A stretch of DNA of 64,000 bases, taken from positions 1 to 64,000 of the forward strand of contig NZ_JBFMKQ010000001.1 of the NCBI RefSeq assembly GCF_040786285.1, in the 5' to 3' direction. The position numbers were made by a program, and so were the translations under genes. The notes beneath the pieces are model-generated. The model was not told where the DNA came from. It made no database searches and saw only the letters and a list, made by a program, of their open reading frames with translations. This document shows positions 9,501-17,720 of the stretch, in pieces (position 1 is the first letter of the stretch; each line of letters opens with the position of its first letter). The DNA comes from Aquimarina sp040786285. Its GTDB lineage: Bacteria > Bacteroidota > Bacteroidia > Flavobacteriales > Flavobacteriaceae.

Positions 9501-9833
9501 CTATGGGTGAAAATTGCTAAAAAATATCAAGAACGACTAACTTATTTTGGAAGCTTAGAACTTAAAGATCAATATCATTATGCAGAAGATATCGTAACCA
9601 ATGTAGAACGATATCGTAGTGTTGTTGATTTATTATTGATTAATCAAGATAGAGAAATGGTAGAAGAGAAAGCAGATGAATTTAATAAATACCTGGGCTT
9701 ATTCTCTAGGTTGTATTCTGCAGACGAGCAATATGATGATGATGAGGCGATTAGAAAACAAGAAGAGGATTTAATCAAAGAAATTCAAAATCAAGAAAAA
9801 AGCGTAGATTCTTTAGACAGTATTCCTAACTAA
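6531..9833 (+). CDS. DUF2723 / TMEM260-like membrane O-glycosyltransferase
   Basis: An 1100-residue multi-pass inner-membrane protein. The first 320 residues hold many hydrophobic helices, and the N-terminal block SFWDAGEYIATSSKLQVGHP-PG is the hallmark of DUF2723. The acidic WDAGE segment resembles the catalytic-loop acid of the GT-C protein mannosyltransferases. More helices follow around 545-660, then a large periplasmic C-terminal region. By family knowledge, this group includes TMEM260, a eukaryotic protein O-mannosyltransferase that uses a lipid-linked sugar. The sugar and acceptor here are unknown. Bacteroidota often glycosylate secreted proteins, so this is a plausible protein glycosylation enzyme. 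Length is normal for the family, and a strong terminator follows. Confidence 0.85.
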   Translation: MSTFNFTKWNKILGWAVFAIALCVYSMTVEPTASFWDAGEYIATSSKLQVGHPPGAPIFQMIGAFASAFASDPTQIALMVNLTSAFASAFAILFMFWSITILVKKLIVKDEEFTQGKAMAVLGSALVGSLAFTFTDSFWFNAVEAEVYAMATCILSVLFYLGLLWERDMHTPRGNKWLILISFIVGLSFGVHFMGLLSIPAIGLLYYFKNYKEITVKNFIIANVVVVAILLFIFKLLLPSTLKFFGAAEVFFVNSIGLPFNSGTIIAGLIMIAAFYFGIKHTRKQHYPQLNTLLLCVMFILIGFSSWIMLPVRANAGTVINENNPNNARELLAYYNLEQYPETHLFYGPQFTEIYAGLDENNPYEDDKPKYEKDLKTGKYIIVNDWKNAKQNLDNTHKALLPRMWSTEHIANYMEFTGPIKFTIKPEYQDEDELLNAVTQFRREYASGKLDNEDYHKFLQSFGNYLNVKKPSLWDNVTYLFDYQMGYMYWRYFMWNFAGRQDDNQGKLTNLEGNWLSGIKFIDEARLGSQDNLPSDALKNKARNTYYFLPLLLGLIGFVFMFQRDKKYFWILLVFFLFTGLALKIYLNERPFEPRERDYALVGSFYVFAIWIGFGVYALFDVLKDYLKPKLLAPIVTGVCLLAVPVLLAAENWDDHDRSNRYTAQSMAKMYLQSCQKDAILFTIGDNDTFALWYAQDIEGYRTDVRTVNTSLFATDWYIDQMKKAAYNSKPIPSQLTHEFYRWGNNDAIYYKPVTNDTMLIKNWMRWIETDDPRTKGDLSSGKKVNTFPTKHIRIPVNKEAVLRNGIVSQEDADLIVPYIDIHLKGDLLFKNRLLMLDMIANNDWERPIYFTGGSYGDDDFLWMKDYLQLDGVTYKLVPIRTKQNPRNPFEMGRIDSDLMYKNVTSWDWGNSNDPNIYHDPETRRNAITYRSNLARLVETLIQEDKKDKAKEIIDLAMDKMPIEYYEYYTLLEPYVTGYYQVGEKQKARDLWVKIAKKYQERLTYFGSLELKDQYHYAEDIVTNVERYRSVVDLLLINQDREMVEEKADEFNKYLGLFSRLYSADEQYDDDEAIRKQEEDLIKEIQNQEKSVDSLDSIPN

Positions 9834-9840
9834 TCATATG

Positions 9841-9867
9841 GGCGAGGCTTTTTTACCTCGCCTTTTT
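9841..9867 (+). terminator. Terminator after the DUF2723 gene
   Basis: GGCGAGG (9841-9847) pairs with CCTCGCC (9856-9862), followed by TTTTTATT. It separates the glycosyltransferase from the deacetylase gene, whose start is only about 15 bases further on. Confidence 0.85.
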
Positions 9868-9881
9868 ATTTATTTTCAAAG

Positions 9882-10532
9882 GTGGACTTGATTCCTAACA
9901 AAACTCCTAAGGTTCTAAAACAATTTTTTTCTACATATGTCTGGGATTTTTATGACAAAAAAGAAAAGAAATTATACCTCACCTTTGATGATGGACCCAT
10001 ACCAGGTGTCACAGAGTTTGTCTTAGAACAATTACAAAAGTTTGATGCCAAAGCTACCTTTTTTTGTATAGGTGAAAACATTAAAAAGCATCCTCATATT
10101 TTTAATAAAATCCTATCAGATAATCACACCATCGGAAACCACACCATGAATCATTTAAAAGCATGGAAAAGTGATCCTGAAACCTATCTCAAAAATGTAA
10201 CCGCTTGTCAAAAGATGATTCAGGAATCCTCAGAAATTGGGTATGCTGCAAAATTGTTTAGACCTCCTTATGGACAGATAAGTTATTCGAAATTCAAAAC
10301 ACTAGAAAAACAAGGTTATAAAATTATTCTTTGGGATATTTTATCAAAAGATTGGGATAAAACCGTACATGAAGAACAATGTTTTCAGAATGTAATCCAA
10401 AACACATCACCAGGGAGCATCATTGTTTTTCATGACAGCATAAAAGCTGAAAAAAATCTTAAATCCGCATTACCCAAAGTATTAGATTATTTTTCAAAAA
10501 GAGGATTTGTCTTTGAGAAGATAGAGAACTAA
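9882..10532 (+). CDS. NodB-type polysaccharide deacetylase
   Basis: A 216-residue metal-dependent carbohydrate esterase (CE4, NodB homology). The metal and catalytic motifs are intact: TFDDGP near residue 34, GNHTMNH with His87 and His91, RPPYGQ near 110, LWDILSKDWD and a late VFHDS. Such enzymes remove N- or O-acetyl groups from peptidoglycan or other polysaccharides. No signal peptide is evident, so the place of action is unclear. I take GTG 9882 as start (MDLIPNKTPK); TTG 9888 is an alternative. It converges with the thioredoxin-like gene and overlaps its stop by four bases. Confidence 0.88.
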   Translation: MDLIPNKTPKVLKQFFSTYVWDFYDKKEKKLYLTFDDGPIPGVTEFVLEQLQKFDAKATFFCIGENIKKHPHIFNKILSDNHTIGNHTMNHLKAWKSDPETYLKNVTACQKMIQESSEIGYAAKLFRPPYGQISYSKFKTLEKQGYKIILWDILSKDWDKTVHEEQCFQNVIQNTSPGSIIVFHDSIKAEKNLKSALPKVLDYFSKRGFVFEKIEN

Positions 10533-10825
10533 ACATACTCCTTCATGAGGCCAATCAAAGTGTTTGCGTCTTGCTCTCCACTTTGTCGCCATACCATCTC
10601 ACCTTGCTTATAAATCATTAAAGTCGGAAGCCCTTTGATACGAAGTGCAGTCGCTAACTCTTCATTTTTATCAACATCTATCTTTATTACTTTACCTTTA
10701 TCTCCTAGAGCCGCAGCCACATCTTTCAATACAGGATGCATCGCTAAAGAAGGTTCATTCCATTCGGTATAAAAATCCAACAAAACGGGAATCTCTATAC
10801 CTATTATATCTCCAAACTTTGACAT
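10529..10825 (-). CDS. Thioredoxin-fold protein lacking the CxxC site
   Basis: A 98-residue protein with a whole thioredoxin fold: VLLDFYTEW, IDVDKNEELA, the cis-proline strand GLPTLMIYKQGE and a C-terminal helix. The redox site WCGPC is replaced by WNEPS (residues 22-26), so both cysteines are gone and there is no cysteine elsewhere. It cannot act as a dithiol reductase. By analogy with other cysteine-less thioredoxins it may be a binding or chaperone-like partner. I choose ATG 10825 (MSKFGDIIG) over an upstream TTG that would add two residues. The gene stands alone and overlaps the convergent deacetylase by four bases. Confidence 0.85.
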   Translation of the reverse strand: MSKFGDIIGIEIPVLLDFYTEWNEPSLAMHPVLKDVAAALGDKGKVIKIDVDKNEELATALRIKGLPTLMIYKQGEMVWRQSGEQDANTLIGLMKEYV

Positions 10826-10905
10826 GTTCAAAAACTTTTATGTTTAGGTCATTTCTACTAATCAATCAACCATTAAACAATTGTAAATATACTACTTTCT
10901 GAGAA

Positions 10906-12144
10906 TTAAGAAAGTGGCGCCCCTTTTCTCAATTCAATTACTGTAATCTCTGGCCAAATACCAACTCTTCCAGGAAAAGCATGAAACCCAAATCCTCGGT
11001 TTACATTTAGATAACGTCCCATTTCATTATACATTCCGGCCCATTGTTTATACACATATTGCACGGGGCTCCATCTTAAAAATCCAGGAATCTCAATCCC
11101 GAATTGAAATCCATGAGTATGACCACTTAACGTAAGATGGTAATGATCGGCATGTTCCTTTACCTCATACTCCCAATGAGAAGGGTCATGACTTAATAAA
11201 ACTTTAAAATCTTCTCGAGCCACTTTTTCTGATGCTTTCACCAAATCTCCTGCCTTCTTAAAATTATGCCCCCAATTTTCTACTCCTATCACTGCAATAC
11301 GCTCTCCATCTTTTTCGACAAAAGCACTATCATTAAGTAACAGATTAAAATCGATTTTATTATGAACATCCTTTATTGCCTGAAAATTTGCTTCTTTATC
11401 CTCCTGGTTATCCCAAGTAACATACTCTCCATAATCATGATTCCCCAAAACAGAGTATTTCCCGTATGTAGGATTTTTAATTCGCTTAAAAGTATCGATC
11501 CAATCATCCATTTCTTCTGCAACGGTATTAACAATATCCCCGGTAAACAAAAGAAGATCCGTTTCTTGCTCATTAATTAAATCTACCGCATATTCAATCT
11601 TAGCCGCATCATCAAAACTCCCAGAATGGATATCCGAAATTTGAGTAATTCTAAATCCATCAAATGCAGCAGGAAGGTCTTCAAAATGCAATACATGTCG
11701 TATGACCTTAAAATTATATTTCCCCCTAAAAATACCATGTAGTAGCCCAGTAAAAGGAATAGCAGCGACCCCTAAAGCAATTTGACTTATAAATTTTCTG
11801 CGATCTGGCAGATATTCGGTAGCAGTTCCTTCAAAAAACCTATTAGTAAGATATGTGTATCCGGCAACACACACTCTAATAATATCTTCTCCAAACATAA
11901 ACAACACCACGATCAATTTTGGAACAATCGTTAGCAACAACAACCCGCTAGCCCGTAATGTATACTTAGTAGGTCCTACACTCCTATCGTAATTTGCAAA
12001 AATGTAAATAACATACCCCAATATTAGTATAGACAGCACAAAATACCCTATTTGAAGCCATTGATTTTTGACAATCGTTTTTACTGCCTGAAAAGCATAG
12101 ACCTCAAGGAGTACATATAAAAAAATCGGTATCAACCAACGCAT
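10906..12144 (-). CDS. Membrane-anchored metallophosphoesterase (YkuE/YaeI-like)
   Basis: A 412-residue protein. About four hydrophobic helices occupy the first 120 residues. A calcineurin-like phosphoesterase domain follows, with all metal motifs: QISDIHSG (near 168), FTGDIVN, LGNHDYG, LLSHDP and SGHTHGFQ. Proteins of this layout hydrolyse phosphoesters or pyrophosphates, often on lipid substrates at the membrane; the substrate here is not known. The end of the gene lies 80 bases from the thioredoxin-like gene start, so the two may be co-transcribed. Confidence 0.88.
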   Translation of the reverse strand: MRWLIPIFLYVLLEVYAFQAVKTIVKNQWLQIGYFVLSILILGYVIYIFANYDRSVGPTKYTLRASGLLLLTIVPKLIVVLFMFGEDIIRVCVAGYTYLTNRFFEGTATEYLPDRRKFISQIALGVAAIPFTGLLHGIFRGKYNFKVIRHVLHFEDLPAAFDGFRITQISDIHSGSFDDAAKIEYAVDLINEQETDLLLFTGDIVNTVAEEMDDWIDTFKRIKNPTYGKYSVLGNHDYGEYVTWDNQEDKEANFQAIKDVHNKIDFNLLLNDSAFVEKDGERIAVIGVENWGHNFKKAGDLVKASEKVAREDFKVLLSHDPSHWEYEVKEHADHYHLTLSGHTHGFQFGIEIPGFLRWSPVQYVYKQWAGMYNEMGRYLNVNRGFGFHAFPGRVGIWPEITVIELRKGAPLS

Positions 12145-12441
12145 AACTTATTCCTATTTATTAACGAAACAAAACTATCTCTCCTTTTTAATTTCTAACC
12201 GATCTTTAAGTAAAAATTAACGATATCCACATTTAAAACACCAAAATATGCTAAAAAGTGTATCTTTATAAAATCATAAATCTTAATAATTTCTTTCAGA
12301 AGTAAGATTATTATTTGTAACTTCGTCTAAATATATCCGATATAGGGTATTTAGGTGATATAAGAAGAATCAATTTTATATATATAAAATAGTACCGTAT
12401 TTACAGTAGTTGATACATTGTTATCAATTTTATTTTGGGGC
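12145..12441. other. Divergent intergenic region before polA
   Basis: A 394-base gap separates the divergent metallophosphoesterase and polA genes. It has no open frame of note. The terminator at 12442-12475 lies in it, so something short may be transcribed here on the plus strand. A near match to the -7 element is TATCTTTA at 12261. No known RNA family is recognisable to me. Confidence 0.35.
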
Positions 12442-12475
12442 GAAATGCCGTCAGTTTATGACGGCATTTCTTTTT
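12442..12475 (+). terminator. Perfect terminator hairpin upstream of polA
   Basis: GAAATGCCGTC (12442-12452) pairs over 11 bases with GACGGCATTTC (12460-12470) around AGTTTAT, followed by TTTTTGTTTT. It lies about 65 bases before the polA ATG. No coding gene precedes it on this strand, so it ends either a small RNA or a leader of polA. Confidence 0.75.
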
Positions 12476-12538
12476 GTTTTAATTATACATTTTGATTAAT
12501 CTTCTTTTTATATTGCATTTCTAAAAAATTAATTCACC

Positions 12539-15364
12539 ATGTCACAAAAACGTCTTTTTCTTCTGGATGCTTTCGCTTTGATTTTTCGAGGATATTATGC
12601 TCTTATTAAGAATCCCCGAATTAACTCTAAAGGCCAGGACACATCGGCTGTATTAGGTTTTGTAAACTCTTTATTTGATGTTATTAAAAGAGAAAAACCA
12701 GACCACTTAGCTGTTGCTTTTGATAAACAGGGAAGTAAGGATCGGTTAGAGATTTTTCCGGAATATAAAGCCAATAGAGACGAGACACCCGAGGCTATAA
12801 AAATTGCTGTGCCTATTATTCAGGAGATATTAAAAGCGATGCATATTCCTATTATTGAACGTGCAGGAGTTGAGGCAGATGATTTAATCGGTACGCTAGC
12901 CAAACAAGCCGAAAAAGAAGGATACCAAACGTATATGGTTACTCCTGATAAAGATTATGCGCAATTAGTTTCTGAAAATATTTTTATGTATCGCCCTGCT
13001 CGAATGGGAAATGGTATCGAGATTTGGGGTATTCCTGAAGTACAAAAGAGGTTCGAGGTAGAAAGGCCAGAACAGGTTATCGACTACCTTGGAATGATGG
13101 GAGATGCCGTTGATAATATACCTGGACTCCCTGGGGTTGGCGATAAAACTGCTAAAAAATTTATTGGCGAATATGGCTCTATGGAAGGCCTATTAGCTAA
13201 TACCGATAAACTAAAAGGAAAAATGAAAGAAAAGGTAGAAGCTAATGCAGAGCTAGGACTTCTTTCAAAAAAATTAGCCACTATCATTCTGGATTGTGAT
13301 GTAACTTTTAATGCCGATGATTATGAACTCTCTAAACCAGATGCTAAAAAAGTGCAAGAAATCTTCGAAGAACTCGAATTTAGAAGATTAAAAGACCAGT
13401 TTATAAAGATTTTTTCTGGCGAAGAAACAACAACGACAAAAACGAGCAGCACTCCAACTGCGAAAAAACAAAAGACACAAGCAGGTGCTGGTCAGTTTTC
13501 TTTATTTGGTGATCCTAATGACACTGTAGAGGTTGAATCATACTCGAGTAGAAAAACCATAACCAATACCGAACATTTTTATCAAAGTATTGCTCCGGGA
13601 ATGGCTATGAAACTCTTCCTTCAAAACTTATTAAAACAGGAAAGTGTTTGTTTTGATACCGAAACTACAGGACTTAACCCACTAACCGCAGAATTAGTAG
13701 GGATTGCGTTTTCTTGGGAAGCAACTAAAGGGTTTTACATCCCCTTCCCCGAAGATCGTAATGAAGCTCAGGAATTGATTGAACAATTACGACCTTTCTT
13801 TGAAGCCTCAACTATTTCAAAAATTGGCCAAAACTTAAAATACGATATTAAAGTACTGGCAAAATACGATGTAGCTGTTAAAGGAAATTTATTCGACACC
13901 ATGTTGGCACATTACCTTATTAATCCAGATATGAGACATAATATGGATGTGCTTTCTGAAACCTATCTTAACTATACTCCTGTTTCGATCACAGAACTCA
14001 TCGGCAAAAAAGGTAAAAATCAATTATCCTTTAGACAAGTGCCTATAGAGCAACAAACCGAATATGCAGTGGAAGATGCTGATATTACCTTTCAACTAAA
14101 AGAACATTTTGCACCAGAGCTTAAAGAAGCAAACAATGTATCCTTATTCGAGGATATTGAAATCCCATTGCTACGAGTTTTAGCAGATATGGAAGTTGAA
14201 GGAATTAACCTGGATAAAGAGTTTTTGAATTCTCTTTCTAACGAATTAGATGAGGATATTAAAAATTTAGAAACTAAAATTTATACTGAAGCCGGAGAAG
14301 AATTTAACATTGCTTCGCCAAAACAACTGGGGATTATTTTATTCGAAAAAATGAAGCTGGTCGACAAGCCCAAGAAAACTAAAACTGGCCAATATTCTAC
14401 TGCAGAGGATGTCCTTTCATATTTAGCTAAAGACCACGGGATAATTCAAAATATATTAGATTTTAGAGGATTATCTAAATTAAAAAGCACCTATGTTGAT
14501 GCCTTACCCACCCAAGTTAATGAAAATACAGGAAGGGTGCATACCGACTATATGCAAACTGTTGCTGCTACCGGTCGATTAAGCTCTAACAACCCTAACT
14601 TACAGAATATCCCGATACGTACCGAACGAGGAAGACAAGTAAGAAAAGCATTTATTCCAAGAAGTGAGGAGTATACATTGTTGGCAGCAGATTATTCGCA
14701 GATAGAATTACGAATCATTGCAGCCCTCAGTGAAGAAGAAACCATGATAGAGGCTTTTAAAAATGGAGAGGATATTCATGCTTCAACCGCAGCAAAGGTT
14801 TTTGATGTTCCGTTAGATGAAGTAACCCGAGAGCAACGTGGTAATGCCAAAACAGTAAATTTTGGGATTATTTATGGAGTATCTGCATTCGGGCTAAGTA
14901 ATCAGACCAGCCTTTCGCGTAGCGAAGCCAAAGAATTAATCGAAACCTACTACAAAACCTACCCTAAGCTACGTAATTATATGAGTGAGCAAGTAGATTT
15001 TGCAAGAGAAAATGGATATGTACAAACCGTTCTGGGAAGACGAAGGTATTTGAAAGATATTAATTCTGCCAACGCCGTAGTTCGAGGTGCCGCAGAGCGA
15101 AATGCCGTAAATGCTCCTATACAAGGAAGCGCAGCTGATATCATCAAAATGGCGATGATTAATATTCATAAAAAATTAAAAGAAGGAAACTACAAAACCA
15201 AGATGTTATTGCAGGTACATGATGAATTGGTATTTGATGTCTATAAGCCAGAACTGGATGCAATTCAAACATTGATCAAAACCGAAATGGAAAATGCATA
15301 TAAATTAGCTGTTCCATTAGACGTGGATCTTGGTTTGGGTAATAATTGGCTAGAAGCACATTAG
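12539..15364 (+). CDS. polA: DNA polymerase I
   Basis: A 941-residue repair and Okazaki-fragment polymerase with all three domains. The 5'-3' exonuclease domain comes first (about 1-290; LDAFALIFRGYYAL, EADDLIGTLA, GDAVDNIPGLPGVGDKTA). The 3'-5' exonuclease domain (about 345-545) keeps its acidic residues in FDTETTGLNP and in YAVEDADIT, so proofreading is probably active. The polymerase domain has DYSQIELR near 717, RGNAKTVNFGIIYG near 767 and VHDEL near 893. The linker near 300-320 is Thr/Lys-rich. The ATG at 12539 gives the expected start (MSQKRLFLLDAFAL). It is a single gene with its own terminator. Confidence 0.98.
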   Translation: MSQKRLFLLDAFALIFRGYYALIKNPRINSKGQDTSAVLGFVNSLFDVIKREKPDHLAVAFDKQGSKDRLEIFPEYKANRDETPEAIKIAVPIIQEILKAMHIPIIERAGVEADDLIGTLAKQAEKEGYQTYMVTPDKDYAQLVSENIFMYRPARMGNGIEIWGIPEVQKRFEVERPEQVIDYLGMMGDAVDNIPGLPGVGDKTAKKFIGEYGSMEGLLANTDKLKGKMKEKVEANAELGLLSKKLATIILDCDVTFNADDYELSKPDAKKVQEIFEELEFRRLKDQFIKIFSGEETTTTKTSSTPTAKKQKTQAGAGQFSLFGDPNDTVEVESYSSRKTITNTEHFYQSIAPGMAMKLFLQNLLKQESVCFDTETTGLNPLTAELVGIAFSWEATKGFYIPFPEDRNEAQELIEQLRPFFEASTISKIGQNLKYDIKVLAKYDVAVKGNLFDTMLAHYLINPDMRHNMDVLSETYLNYTPVSITELIGKKGKNQLSFRQVPIEQQTEYAVEDADITFQLKEHFAPELKEANNVSLFEDIEIPLLRVLADMEVEGINLDKEFLNSLSNELDEDIKNLETKIYTEAGEEFNIASPKQLGIILFEKMKLVDKPKKTKTGQYSTAEDVLSYLAKDHGIIQNILDFRGLSKLKSTYVDALPTQVNENTGRVHTDYMQTVAATGRLSSNNPNLQNIPIRTERGRQVRKAFIPRSEEYTLLAADYSQIELRIIAALSEEETMIEAFKNGEDIHASTAAKVFDVPLDEVTREQRGNAKTVNFGIIYGVSAFGLSNQTSLSRSEAKELIETYYKTYPKLRNYMSEQVDFARENGYVQTVLGRRRYLKDINSANAVVRGAAERNAVNAPIQGSAADIIKMAMINIHKKLKEGNYKTKMLLQVHDELVFDVYKPELDAIQTLIKTEMENAYKLAVPLDVDLGLGNNWLEAH

Positions 15365-15402
15365 AAAGTACAGCACACAAAACAAACAGTATTTAGTATA
15401 AG

Positions 15403-15438
15403 CCTCGAGCATTCAAAAAAAATGTTCGAGGTTTTTTT
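15403..15438 (+). terminator. polA terminator
   Basis: CCTCGAGCATT (15403-15413) pairs with AATGTTCGAGG (15421-15431), including one G-U pair, and a run of seven T follows. The rest of the gap up to 15662 is AT-rich. It holds CATCTTTG at 15564, one base off the -7 consensus, as a possible promoter of the next gene. Confidence 0.85.
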
Positions 15439-15662
15439 CTGTGATACAATTAAGGTTTTAATTTTTAATAGTGTAGCTGAAGTTTCCTACACAATCCTTT
15501 ACCCCTGTTTTCAGGGATATACTTTTTACTGAAAAGGGTGTTTCTCTCCTAAGAACTACCCCTCATCTTTGTCTTATATTTTTTGATCAAAAAATGAGAT
15601 AACAACGCCAATTTGTTTTATCAAAGATCAGATCCTAACCTTTAATTAATAAAAACAAAAAA

Positions 15663-16364
15663 ATGAGAAATTTTAACGTAAGTAGCATCTACAAAGTAGT
15701 CTTAATCTTTAGTCTGGGAATATTCCTGGTAAATTGTGAAGGAGAAGATGGAGCCATTGGCCCGGCAGGAGAAAATGGTATTACCGGAACAGACGGAACA
15801 AATGGTTCTGATGGTAGTGATGGAGAAAATGGGGTTGGTTTTGATGAATTGACTAAATTTGGCGGCATTACACTTACTTTTGAAGGAACACGACCAGACG
15901 ATGTAGCGTTTACCGATATTGCAGAATTTAAATTCACTTCTACAAATGCAGGGTCAAATACTTTCTATACAGAAGATAACTACATCGAGTTTGATGCAAA
16001 TAGATTTATAAGTATTCCTAGCCAGGATAATGATGATACTCCTTCGGTTAATCTTTATCTAGAAGTATCAAATCCGGGAGAAGAATCCGAGGAAATTGAT
16101 TTTAATATTTACCTCAATGATTATAATATCATATCAGAGGATTTAACCTACTTTACAATAGATGGATCATATTCTAATGGTGATGGCAAAGGAGAGGTGC
16201 TCAACTTTAGTATGAGTAACTACAACTTTAACGAAGAGACCAATACTCTCGCATTTTCATTCTCTTTTGATGTCGCTGCAGCCAATAACAATACCGGAAA
16301 TGACCTCTCAATATCTGGTGAAGTAAATGTTATCGTTCTTAAAAGTATAAATCCCCCCAGATAA
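15663..16364 (+). CDS. Lipoprotein with a short collagen-like Gly-X-Y segment
   Basis: A 233-residue exported protein. The signal peptide ends in the lipobox FLVNC (Cys25). Directly after it come about eleven Gly-X-Y triplets (GEDGAIGPAGENGITGTDG and on, to about residue 58), as in bacterial collagen-like stalks. The remaining 175 residues are rich in Asp, Asn, Thr and aromatic residues in alternating patterns, suggesting a beta-sandwich of unknown function. The layout (lipid anchor, stalk, globular head) suggests a surface-exposed protein. It has its own terminator, shared with the convergent hydrolase gene. Confidence 0.75.
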   Translation: MRNFNVSSIYKVVLIFSLGIFLVNCEGEDGAIGPAGENGITGTDGTNGSDGSDGENGVGFDELTKFGGITLTFEGTRPDDVAFTDIAEFKFTSTNAGSNTFYTEDNYIEFDANRFISIPSQDNDDTPSVNLYLEVSNPGEESEEIDFNIYLNDYNIISEDLTYFTIDGSYSNGDGKGEVLNFSMSNYNFNEETNTLAFSFSFDVAAANNNTGNDLSISGEVNVIVLKSINPPR

Positions 16365-16388
16365 TAGTTAGCATATATTTCACACATA

Positions 16389-16422
16389 AAATCCTACCAG
16401 TGATTACCGGTAGGATTTTTTT
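16389..16422 (+). terminator. Terminator between convergent genes
   Basis: AAATCCTACC (16389-16398) pairs with GGTAGGATTT (16409-16418), and the T-run extends to 16422. It closes the collagen-like lipoprotein gene. On the other strand it lies just past the hydrolase stop but has only a weak T-tract. Confidence 0.8.
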
Positions 16423-16424
16423 GT

Positions 16425-17615
16425 TTACTTCTTCATATCAAGATAAAAGTCATAATAATTTAAAAAAGTAGGCATTACAGGGCCATTAAATGGATTGGGG
16501 GCATTAAACAAAACGCAAATCCCAATTTTATTATCTGGATCGATAAGCAATTGTGTTTTATATTGATTTACATTACCCCCATGATACACAATTCTTCGTC
16601 CTCTGTAGTCTAAAATCCTCCATCCCATGGCATAATATGAATCTGTAACTCCGTCCCATAAATTAACATACGTATCTTTATTACTGGTACAGACAATAGG
16701 ATTAAAAATATCGGCAAGGCTTTCTTTTGAAATAATATCTGACCGATATCCTAACAATACTTTTAGGTATTCTCCCATATCAGAAATAGAAGCGTTAATA
16801 CCACCAGCTGCAGCAACATTGTAATAATTTTTATGAAGTTTATCTAGCTTATATTTTTTTGAATAGTGATTATAAGAATGAGGTAATGCTACGTTATTAT
16901 TACTTTTTATTTCAGAAAAAGTACTAGATGCAGTAAACATACCTGCCGGATCAAAGACCCTTTCTTTAAGCAGAGTTTCAAAAGGCTTTTGAGCTTGGTT
17001 CTCCATTACTTTTTCTATCACTGAAAACATAGCATTTTGATACTCATAGTCCACTCCTTCCTTAGCAATAACCCCTTTTCTTTTAAAACTATTAATAATA
17101 CGATCAATCGACAATCCTTTTTGTATAAGTTTGGTATAGGTGTATTGATATAAACCTGTGGTATGCGATAGCAAATGATGAACCCGAAGCCGGTCTGCCT
17201 GTTCTTTATCTCTTAAATCGAATGTATGCACGGATTCTTTAACTCTTTGATTCCATTGCAGCTCTGCTCGATCAACCAAATTCCCTGCTAATACAGCGGT
17301 AACTCCTTTTGATAAGCTGGCGATTCGAAATACCGTATTTACATCTACAGAATCCTGTGTATGAATCTCTTTTACCCCAAATCCCTTCTTGTAAATAATC
17401 GTTGAATCCTTAACAATTACAATAGCAGCACCGGGACATTCTGAAACATTAAAATTGGTCGCAAAAAACTTCTCATAATGCTCCAAAAAAAAGGATAAAG
17501 AATCTTTTTTTGAAATTTTTAGGTTTTCTTCTACTAGGCTTACTTCCTCGTTAGGTTTTGAAGAATTACAAGCGACTAAAAAAACAGCAATAAGTAATAC
17601 ATAAAAAAATTTCAT
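16425..17615 (-). CDS. Beta-lactamase-fold serine hydrolase, lipoprotein
   Basis: A 396-residue class C beta-lactamase / penicillin-binding-protein-like hydrolase. It is exported with a lipobox (FLVAC, Cys16). Catalytic motifs are present: SLSK (Ser100, Lys103), a YQN near 190 that fits YxN, and a late HGG in place of KTG. Such proteins include D-amino-acid peptidases, esterases and transpeptidase relatives; the substrate cannot be told. It stands alone, convergent with the collagen-like gene. It is not an antibiotic-resistance gene by any feature I can see. Confidence 0.82.
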   Translation of the reverse strand: MKFFYVLLIAVFLVACNSSKPNEEVSLVEENLKISKKDSLSFFLEHYEKFFATNFNVSECPGAAIVIVKDSTIIYKKGFGVKEIHTQDSVDVNTVFRIASLSKGVTAVLAGNLVDRAELQWNQRVKESVHTFDLRDKEQADRLRVHHLLSHTTGLYQYTYTKLIQKGLSIDRIINSFKRKGVIAKEGVDYEYQNAMFSVIEKVMENQAQKPFETLLKERVFDPAGMFTASSTFSEIKSNNNVALPHSYNHYSKKYKLDKLHKNYYNVAAAGGINASISDMGEYLKVLLGYRSDIISKESLADIFNPIVCTSNKDTYVNLWDGVTDSYYAMGWRILDYRGRRIVYHGGNVNQYKTQLLIDPDNKIGICVLFNAPNPFNGPVMPTFLNYYDFYLDMKK

Positions 17616-17720
17616 ACAGCAATATTCTAAACCGCTGCAAAATACATTTAAAATAATAAGAGTAAAAAGTTTTTTTAAAACAGTTTCGAATCAATTAGCT
17701 ATAAACAACACGCGATCTAC

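Noticed and set aside
16425..17615. Antibiotic-resistance beta-lactamase
   Set aside because: The SLSK, YxN and HGG motifs fit the broad serine-hydrolase group; there is nothing specific to a true class C beta-lactamase.
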